Positions 55,537-64,000 of a DNA stretch of 64,000 nt are shown here, piece after piece. Both the position numbers and the translations under genes were made by a program. Position 1 is the stretch's first letter; every line of letters starts with the position of its first letter. Where the stretch lies: the NCBI GenBank assembly GCA_006937955.1, contig SSNP01000121.1:1474722-1538721 (forward strand). Direction: 5' to 3'. The DNA comes from Pachypanchax playfairii (lineage: Eukaryota > Chordata > Actinopteri > Cyprinodontiformes > Aplocheilidae). Below the pieces are notes generated by a model, which worked only from the letters and a program-made list of their open reading frames with translations, was not told where the DNA came from and did not search any database.

Positions 55537-57214
55537 TACTGTATATGAACATATGTACTGTTTGAGTTGTAAATGTTAGCCACTGTTAGCCATAGCCACT
55601 CGAAAAATATATTTGAACATCTATTTGTATTTTCTGTTGTAGCCTCCACGGATGCAGCAGAAATCACTGCGGTGAAGTTAGTTTTAGGTTGGATATTCAA
55701 CAGATATTCAGCAGCATCTTCAACTGTGGCTACCTCGGTGCTAGCAGCTAGCTCACTGGGCACCGAGTGAAATTGAGAAACAAGCCACATCTGAAGACAC
55801 TGCTAAACATCTGGTTCTAGAATCTCTTGTATAGCTGAACAAATTTCCTACGCTGATATTCTAAACAACCTGCTGTACATTATCAAAACTCTCAAATTTG
55901 GCTCTCTATGCTAGTAAACAATCTGCAGCCATTTGCAAAAGCACATTTGCAACCACAACCATACAAATTGATGCATGTGCACTCTGTTACGGACTGCGGT
56001 TGACTTACCAATAATTCTAGTTGTGCGGGTACAGCAGCTGCCGTGCAAATAGCAACTCCGTATGTGTTTTTCCTCCCATCATAAATTCCTGCACCATGGC
56101 AGTTCTCCCCTGAAGCTCCAACATTAAAGGTGACAAATCAATCTTTGTTGTTTTTGTTTGTGTAACAGTAAAAGGAAATGCCAAAGAAACAACCAAAACT
56201 TACAGCCAGTTATCTGACTTCGTCTTCCCATCTGTTGATCCAAGACTCTCCTGAAACCAGACGGTTCTCATTGTTGTTTATGTGAAACATTATGGCGTTC
56301 AGTTCCCGTCGCGAGGCTGTGGCCCACTTACCCTTTCCAATAAACCACGACAGTCTCGCTTGCGTGTCTGCCCCTGTGCCAAATTCCACGAGTCTGCAGA
56401 AGTCCCTATCTCTGACCCACATGGCCTCTGCAGCCTCCACGTTCACACAGACTTCATTCATGTAGATTCACACAAGTTTAATTGGGAACAATTGTTGGCA
56501 GAGTCTATTAGTTTTGTTCACTGTGCACGGCCGAAAGCGATTTTCTGTTGCTGCTGAAAGATACAGTCAGAGGGATGAAGCGGAGTGGCGTTAGATCAAA
56601 AGGTATAAAATTAAAAGGTCGCGTTCTCATGGAAGGTGAAGAATGTCTGTTTTTTTCAGGTTTGGGAAAGACTGATTATTAGAGCTCTTTGAATTAACGA
56701 CACCAAGATGCTTTACTGATTACCAGAGCTGACTGAAATACTTCCAAATGACATACTAACATTTGTTAAACTAGATAAATTAATCAAAACAGCTACATTT
56801 ATAATATTGTAGCCATTTAGTGCTAATATCAGAGTCCAGGTTTAAAATGTAACTATTAATCATAGTGTCAAAATTAAAATTTGTGATTGTTTTTTTTTGT
56901 TTTGTTTTTTTTTGGTGAATCCCTTTATGGTAACAGGAAGTTACTTTTTTCTGCCAAAGCTCTTTTTGGGGAAAGAATTTTGGTCTCTTGGCTCTTCATG
57001 GCTTTTTTAAAGATTATCATTGATGTTATGAAGTCGTGTCAGAGCTTCTAGGTTGTATGTTTTTGAGGTGCATTTCCAATTTATATCCTGTTATAAAATA
57101 AATCACTTTTCCTTTTATGTCAACTGTTTTGACAACCCTACAGTTTTTTGGCAGTGAAAATTTGTGGTATCAAAATTTGTGTTTTATTTTTATGTTTAAA
57201 CTTCTGATTAGACG
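55537..57214. other. Intergenic, nothing recognised
   Basis: Frames such as 56210-56461 (minus) have no known domain. The local base composition around 56200-56560 is GC-richer and may be repeat-derived. Confidence 0.35.
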
Positions 57215-57830
57215 ACAACAAGCCCTGCAACTCGCACCAGGGAACCACGCAAGAGCTAGCCTGACCAATCAGATCCTCTTGCATTATGTTCAAATGCAGA
57301 AGGGTCTGACACCGGAGCCGCACCCAATCATCTCCACGTCAAATTTTAGGTCGTACCAATTACATATCACCTTTGTTGTGCGTCATCCTGAAAACACGGA
57401 ACTAGCGTTTTCCATCCAGAGCACAACATTCAACATGGCGGACTTGGCTGTGTATGAAGTGTTTACTTCTGTGTTTGCACAGTGTTTGCTTGGGGCGGTC
57501 AAATACCTGAACCGAGTGTGCAGTGATACCTCGTGTTCGCAAGTTTTTGACACAAAAGCGACAACTGTCATTAATATTCGTCTTTTCTCCTCCATTAACC
57601 ACGGCTCTGTAGCTACCATTATGGCTCCGCTCACTAAACCTTTTGTTTTCATTCCGCCATGTGTGTATCCGCTTTAGCGTCACATATGTTGCGTCACTTC
57701 CAGGTTTCTGTGATTGGTTCTCTCTCAACTGGCTAAGCCCGCCTTCTAAATTGAGAGACAACGGTTCAGCTCCAGGCCCTCACGTCTTTGTAAAGTAATC
57801 TGTCAAAGACTTGAGGGCCTGGTTGATCAG
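57215..57830. repeat. Unclassified dispersed repeat ending in a hairpin
   Basis: A GC-richer block than its surroundings, containing CCTGACCAATCAGATC and ending in an inverted repeat at 57772-57790/57804-57822. It contains a 186-codon open frame (57117-57677) without recognisable domain or codon signature. It resembles a transposon-derived segment, but its family is not identified. Confidence 0.4.
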
Positions 57831-60104
57831 GTAGTGCAAGAGCCTCTATAACATTTTGGAAATTCCACATTAATGTTGATCTTAATTAGTCGCTAACAGA
57901 TGCAGAAGACTTTGGCTTGATTTACTTTTTTCTGAATTTTTGCAGTTTTCCCAGGTAAAACTAAGTATCACTTCAAAGTCTGAAACATTTCTTTGAACTA
58001 GGAGTTTAGTTTTAGAAGCTGCTTTAATTCTGACTGTCATTTCATTGTAAAGGAAAGGAGAAATGTTAATGTTATTTGATTAGTGTTTAACAGACTTGCT
58101 GATTGTTTGGGATATTTTTTTCAGAAGGTCAGACTTTCCTGGGTGTCCAAACTTTTGCATATTGTGTCCTTTTTGTTTTATCTTTTCTTAACGTGTTGCA
58201 CAAATCTTTCAGTTTTCATCTCACTTCCATTCTATCCACTTTTTGCCTTTTGGTTTATCCTCTGCTGACTTGGCTTTTTCATACAAACAGAAAATTCTAC
58301 CTGCGGCGTCCAAAACTTAACACATAAGCAATTTTAGCAGCAAAATTTTGGGATTCTGCTCTAATGAGCTGTGACGTTCTACCTCAGTCGTTTCCATACC
58401 CGAACTGAGGCTTGAACCAGGAAGTTTCTTCAGAATCTGCTGAGACAAATTTGATTAAACTCTTACAGGGAGGATGAAGCTTAAAGAAAAGAAGGACCTG
58501 GTGGTATGTTGAAGTGAACTGATCACTGGTGTTAAAAGCGCACGGTGATGATTCATTTTTCGGTCATCCTAAACATGCACGGAAATGAGATTCAGTGTTT
58601 TAAGAGTCTTTTGGAGGAAACGACTTAGTGTCTTGTCTTCCACATCAGGACAGCTGCCACTCAGAGAGTCTCGTGTCGGAGGTAAACACAATGAGCGCAT
58701 CTCGAGAGGCACAAGCTTAAAAAACAATCTGGAAAAAACCGAAGCTTTCACGCACACAGAGACCTTTTAATCTCAGCGTCTCAGTCTGTAAGAGCAGAAA
58801 ATGGAAAAGTGTAACCGGGAACCAGAGTGCATTAAAACGAACCCGTTTGCTTTTTGATAAAAACCGCCACATGTTCACAGAGTTCTCCATTAAAGCAGAT
58901 AGGCTATTGAATTAGTCCTGTCACTAACAAACCTGCAGGAGAATCACAACCTCTGTTAAGCTAAAGAAATAACAAATCCCCAAGGAGAAAATATTGATGC
59001 TGTTTGTTTCATAATTTTACCGATTATATAAAGCTTGTAAAATCACCGTTTTCTTTTGTTTTTTCAAGCAAATTAAACGGGATGATTTATGTTCCTTTCA
59101 AAGGAAACTCTTCGGTGATTCAATCAAGACTTGTTTTGCAGTAATTTGTCAACACAATGGCAGCATTTTCTCATCATCTTGACTGACATCCCAGATAAAA
59201 CACAACAAAGTTCGCTGCACCAACTCTAATGATGGTCCTTTGAGGACTTTGCTTCAGCGGCTGCTGCTAATTTGTTGCTCGACTAACTTTGGCTGGACGG
59301 GAACGAGTGTTTTGTGTGGTTGGAAACACGAAGAGGGCAGGAAATCCTCTCAAGTAACGGAAGGATGAGGAGAAACAGGAGAAGTTCACTGGAAGAGGGA
59401 AATTTGCCCGAAGGATTTGAAATAGTAACGATGGACTTAAATGTGTCTTTTATCAGGAGAGTAGAAAATATTAGGTGATTATTTTTCGTCTAAACAAGAA
59501 ACTTGTATTTGTACTTCATGTTGTTCTGGAGACAAGCAGAATCAAACCTTTTATTTCAGGTCAACTACATCTTACAAGCTTCAGGGTCAATACGCTCCTG
59601 TCTCATGAATGTTTATTGATTTTCCTCCGTTGGACATCTGATGTGAGCTGCCAGTTTTTTACAGTTTGAAATAAAGAGACGATGTTATCGCTGGCATTTC
59701 CAAAGTTTTTTGTTCAGATGTGACTCAGATGAGAGAAAGTCTTTGAGGTCATCAGATTTCGCTCGAGGCGAGTTTGAAATTTTCCTGCGTATGGTTCTTA
59801 TGTGATCTCAGATCCACGCGCGCAGCCTCCTGATGCAAAGTCAGGAAATGACATTTTCATTTTAAAGCAGACAAAAGCTGAACTTCTCTTGACATTAATT
59901 CCTGTGTCACAACTAAAAGGGACAGTCGTACCTTGTTTCATTTGTTTGACCCACGTTTAATGAAATCACGGCTTCACACTTTTACTTTGTCCTTGAACTC
60001 ACAAAATCAAATTTGGACGTTTACTTTTTCTTTTCTTTTTTTTCAGATCCATGGAGGATAAAGAGTATGTGGAAAAAAAACATTTTTCAGAAATAGTTCT
60101 GAAT
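57831..60104. other. Intergenic, nothing recognised
   Basis: No exon-like conservation or known transposon seen. 60291-61020 and 61669-62829 are similar, the latter partly duplicated after the gap. Confidence 0.4.
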
Positions 60105-60290
60105 TTCTTGAACCATGTTTCTCAGTCCTGGTAAGGACAATGTTCTCCATGTTTAGATGTTTTTTTTTTTGCTTCAACACACCTGATTTCAGTTGATGAC
60201 TGATTAACAGGCGTCTGCTGGACTGGATCAGGTGTTTTTCAGCAGACAAACATCTAAAACATGCAGGACAGAAGCCTCGAGGTCTGATCT
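60105..60290. repeat. Fish dispersed repeat with ATCTAAA inverted arms
   Basis: CCATGTTTAGATGTTT (60148-60165) and AAACATCTAAAACATGC (60247-60264) face each other, around CAACACACCTGATT. The layout is typical of an abundant teleost non-coding repeat. Confidence 0.5.
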
Positions 60291-61020
60291 TAGACAAGGT
60301 TATCATCCAGCTGTAATGTGGTTTTAGGTTTATTTATTCTGTTTTTTCCAAAGTTACATGAAGAACTTTGACCTGATGCTTCTTGCTGAAACACAATAAC
60401 TTCAGTTTGACCTCTCAAAGGTCATTTAGAGGTCAAGTATATCACATCTGTACTGATTCTGAGGAAAGTGTTTTAAATTCTGTTGAAGTTTCAACCTTCT
60501 TTATTGTGTTTCCGTATTTATAGCTGACAGTGATTATTTATGATAAATTCAATGAACAGCTGAAACTCTTTTATGCCTTCGTGTGCTGATGAGGCCGGAT
60601 GTGTGTGCACTTTTACACAATGACTGAATTTTGGTAAACAACTAAACAAGTTATATGTGTAACTTTTAACTCCTTCAACTCCTCTTTTTACCTCTTGAAC
60701 AGGATTAGTATCTTTTTTGTATCTTTTGGTGGTAGATCACAATATCACATGTGAAAAGTGGATTATTATTATTTGTATAAAGGAAATTTATTCTTTGCTA
60801 TAAAATCATCAGCCAATAAATGGTTGCGTTTTAAATTATAGACTTGTCTTACTTTTTCATGTATCAGGCTTGTAAGAGTTAAACTCTGGTGTAAAGATAT
60901 TAGACAGATCTCTGCCTTTGTGTCTAAAGTCAAACATGTAACTTCACAATAAACAGTCCAGGTGTTTGGTAAAAAATATACATGGTGACTTCCCGATAGG
61001 TTCTACATGATACCAAGGAC

Positions 61021-61404
61021 TGATCTGGATCAAGGATTGATCTGGATCAAGGACTGATCTGGATCGAGAACTGATCTGGATCAAGGATTGATCTGGATCA
61101 AGAACTGATCTGGATCAAGGATTGATCTGGATCAAGGACTGATCTGGATCAAGAACTGATCTGGATCAAGAACTGATCTGGATCAAGGACTGATCTGGAT
61201 CAAGAACTGATCTGGATCAAGGATTGATCTGGATCAAGGACTGATCTGGATCAAGAACTGATCTGGATCAAGGACTGATCTGGATCAAGAACTGATCTGG
61301 ATCAAGGATTGATCTGGATCAAGAACTGATCTGGATCAAGGACTGATCTGGATCAAGGATTGATCTGGATCAAGGACTGATCTGGATCAAGGACTGATCT
61401 GGAC
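61021..61404 (+). repeat. 17-bp minisatellite, 22 full units
   Basis: The unit TGATCTGGATCAAGGAC is repeated with exact 17-bp period from 61021 to 61394, plus a partial unit. Three main monomer forms differ at the end (AAGGAT, AAGGAC, AAGAAC), with one CGAGAAC variant in unit 3. A further three units occur after the gap at 63276-63326. Confidence 0.95.
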
Positions 61405-61439
61405 TGTTACAAAATTCCAGATGCTTTGATCCAGAACAA

Positions 61440-61668
61440 ACTAGAAAAGCACTCAGAGAGCGCAGACCTCTGCCAAGTGGACATATTGTAGAAAGTAGTT
61501 ATTACAGTATGTCCATATCCTTAAAAAAATTCCTGGATCCAGACGGTAATCCGGATCACGTTCAAAATCTAATCAATTGTTTTTTTTGGGTCTTTTCTGA
61601 ACTTTCCTAAAAATTTCATCAACATTCATCCATAAGTTTTTGAGTTATCCTGCTAACAGACAGACAGT
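61440..61668 (+). mobile_element. RTE-type LINE 3' tail
   Basis: Contains GAGCGCAGACCTCTGCCAAG, ATCCGGATCACGTTCAAAAT, AATTTCATCAACATTCATCC and GTTATCCTGCTAACAGACAG, the 3' tail shared by RTE/Expander-like fish elements. The same tail is repeated at 63372-63600. Confidence 0.65.
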
Positions 61669-62829
61669 GTAAGAAAAGTATGTTTATTCTCATCATGATT
61701 TCATTATTTAGCTACTCTAACATGTAAATATTTCAGCATTAATCTTTTAGTACATGAGAGCTATGAACAAGTATTTCTTTTCCATGATAGAATTGATTGA
61801 CCTTGATGTTCCTTCAACAGCTTTAGAACTAGATACACAAGAAAACCACCATTAATGAAGATGTGAATACCATGAATAATTACTGAGATCAGTGTCAATC
61901 ACATTTCTAAAAGTGTTTTCATGGTCAATGAATCTGGTCATGTTGATCCAACAGAGGTCAGACTCTTATTTTTGGTATAAACAGTTGTGACAGTATCACA
62001 ATATGAAGGAACTGAGATAGTTGATGGAGTTCTAGTTTTGTTTATGTCTTTCATTTTAAAGATTGATTGCAGGTTCCAATAATTAAAGCTAAAAGGCAAA
62101 CAACGATGTTTATGTTCCAAAATTCATTGTTACTTTAATAATTTAGTGCTTGTCATTGTCGTCATTTATTTCCCTAAAATTAAACAATATCTTTAAAACT
62201 TCAAGGCCGACTGAATTCTGACTCACCGAACTTAGAGGTGAAAGTATCTTGATTGAAAAAAAGTAATAAAAATATGAAGAGCTGCGAAAAACATGAAAGT
62301 GAAAACAGGTATTCATACATCTCGACTCTATTCACTGTTGAGATTTGAAGAATTTGTTTTATTTTTGATGTTATCTAGAAACTAATTTCTCACCTTGTGA
62401 GTGATCCAACAGCAGAAACAACAAGCCTGAAAGTATTTAGAGCATTTTATAGAGTGCTTCTATATAAAATGTATAAATGATTCTTGTTTATTGGAGTTGT
62501 ATTAAACTTCCTGATCAGTCACGTTTGGTTGAGTTTATACCCGACAGGACTGATGAGCAAACAGCTGGTCTCAATCACAATCAGGTTTATGTTACACACA
62601 AGGAATTTGCTTCTGGTTCACCTTTTTTACTTGTACTTACAGACACATGTAAAGATAAATAAACAGTGTTAGACACGGTGAGATACAGTTAGTAGCATAG
62701 TCCACCATAAATGTCTTATTGGTGATTTAAACTCAGATAGAACAGATAATTTATTCCTTCATTAAGGTGTTAAACATGTTTGTTGAACTGTTTGTGTCTA
62801 GTGGTTTAGGCGTTTAGGGATCTGTAGCA

Positions 62830-63075
62830 CCGTCTTGAAGGGAGAGAAGAGGTGAGATCCTGCTGATGCTGCTTTTCCTGACTATGGAGGAGTCCAGGAC
62901 CTGGAAGGAGGACTACAGGTCCTGTACTAAGGACAGATCAGCATCTGTCTAGTCTGGTTGCAGACTGTGATGGACTCGATTCTGTAGAAGTTCCCCTGCA
63001 GCTTCTGTGGCAGGTTAAACTTCTTGAGCCGCTGCAGGAAGTCCAACCTCTGCTGGACTGTCAGGTTCAGGCCGA
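62830..63075 (-). pseudogene. LINE reverse transcriptase fragment
   Basis: Minus-strand reading VQQRLDFLQRLKKFNLPQKL followed by NFYRIESI resembles the QQRLYFLRRLKKFNLPQxL segment found after the RT domain of fish Rex/L2-like LINEs. Short and interrupted; no catalytic motifs. Confidence 0.65.
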
Positions 63076-63263
63076 GTTCAATGTGCACGGAAAGAGTGAG
63101 ACAAATATCTGTGTAGAATATAGTTTTATTTTAAAGTGCTGGAGCTGAGGAGGGAACGAACCAGAGTTATTCAGAGTCACTGAATGCAGCACGTACTTGC
63201 AGCATGAGGAAACGGGCAGAGGCCAGTAAGTCCAGCACAGGTCGGAACCAGCTGATCCTGGAC

Positions 63264-63273
63264 NNNNNNNNNN
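63264..63273. other. Assembly gap (10 Ns)
   Basis: A placeholder of unknown true length, separating LINE-fragment sequence from a second copy of the 61344-62068 segment. Confidence 0.95.
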
Positions 63274-64000
63274 ACTGATCTGGATCAAGGATTGATCTGG
63301 ATCAAGGACTGATCTGGATCAAGGACTGATCTGGACTGTTACAAAATTCCAGATGCTTTGATCCAGAACAAACTAGAAAAGCACTCAGAGAGCGCAGACC
63401 TCTGCCAAGTGGACATATTGTAGAAAGTAGTTATTACAGTATGTCCATATCCTTAAAAAAATTCCTGGATCCAGACGGTAATCCGGATCACGTTCAAAAT
63501 CTAATCAATTGTTTTTTTTGGGTCTTTTCTGAACTTTCCTAAAAATTTCATCAACATTCATCCATAAGTTTTTGAGTTATCCTGCTAACAGACAGACAGT
63601 GTAAGAAAAGTATGTTTATTCTCATCATGATTTCATTATTTAGCTACTCTAACATGTAAATATTTCAGCATTAATCTTTTAGTACATGAGAGCTATGAAC
63701 AAGTATTTCTTTTCCATGATAGAATTGATTGACCTTGATGTTCCTTCAACAGCTTTAGAACTAGATACACAAGAAAACCACCATTAATGAAGATGTGAAT
63801 ACCATGAATAATTACTGAGATCAGTGTCAATCACATTTCTAAAAGTGTTTTCATGGTCAATGAATCTGGTCATGTTGATCCAACAGAGGTCAGACTCTTA
63901 TTTTTGGTATAAACAGTTGTGACAGTATCACAATATGAAGGAACTGAGATAGTTGATGGAGTTCTAGTTTTGTTTATGTCTTTCATTTTAAAGATTGATT
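63274..64000 (+). repeat. Second copy of 61342-62068
   Basis: Compared at several points from the last three 17-bp units through the RTE tail to the window end, the sequence matches at a constant offset of 1932 bp with no difference noticed. It continues past position 64000. Confidence 0.92.

Noticed and set aside
56210..56461. 83-codon minus-strand frame as a small gene
   Set aside because: No known domain, and an overlapping plus-strand frame of 91 codons is equally open; no independent evidence.
57117..57677. 186-codon plus-strand frame
   Set aside because: No recognisable domain, an overlapping minus-strand frame is also open, and it lies in a repeat-like block. No splice or start context supports it.

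Overview
The window is vertebrate nuclear DNA from a ray-finned (teleost) fish. It is AT-rich, it has one multi-exon protein-coding gene with long introns and GT-AG splice sites, and it is full of transposon families typical of fish (Tc1/mariner, pogo-like, piggyBac-type, PIF/Harbinger, hAT, RTE- and Rex/L2-like LINEs, an L1-like LINE, tRNA-derived SINEs, an LTR fragment). The species cannot be told from the sequence. Three runs of ten Ns mark assembly gaps, two of them inside homopolymers.

The gene is vps50 (syndetin, formerly ccdc132), on the plus strand. Ten exons between 1527 and 52916 join in frame into 1266 nt, the last 421 residues plus stop, roughly the C-terminal 44% of a protein usually about 960 aa long. 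The N-terminal half lies upstream of the window. The protein is the subunit that distinguishes EARP (VPS50 with VPS51, VPS52 and VPS53) from GARP (VPS54 with the same three). EARP tethers vesicles returning from early endosomes to the plasma membrane. Exon 4 (81 nt) is followed by a 23.5 kb intron that holds much of the window. The 3' UTR begins at 52917, with candidate poly(A) signals at 53071 and 53654. No second gene is recognisable downstream to 64000.

By region: 1-10.6 kb holds vps50 exons 1-4, a three-copy 292-bp/CA tandem array just after the exon 2 splice donor, a TTAA-flanked MITE and a SINE. 10.6-34 kb is intron 4, with a MITE, LINE, Tc1, SINE and hAT pieces, an LTR joined to a tRNA-Pro 3' copy (25.5-26.0 kb), and a complete Tc1/mariner element with an uninterrupted transposase and perfect terminal repeats (29.7-30.9 kb). 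34-53 kb holds exons 5-10 with several transposons inserted in other transposons and a 0.9 kb AC-rich minisatellite inside a MITE. 53-64 kb is intergenic, with MITEs, LINE remnants, a 17-bp minisatellite and a ~0.7 kb segment present twice across an assembly gap.

Nothing resembles a prokaryotic defence or metabolic system. The most informative items are the intact DD36E transposon, the LTR whose primer site extends along tRNA-Pro from its CCA end to about position 37, and the clear examples of nested insertion.
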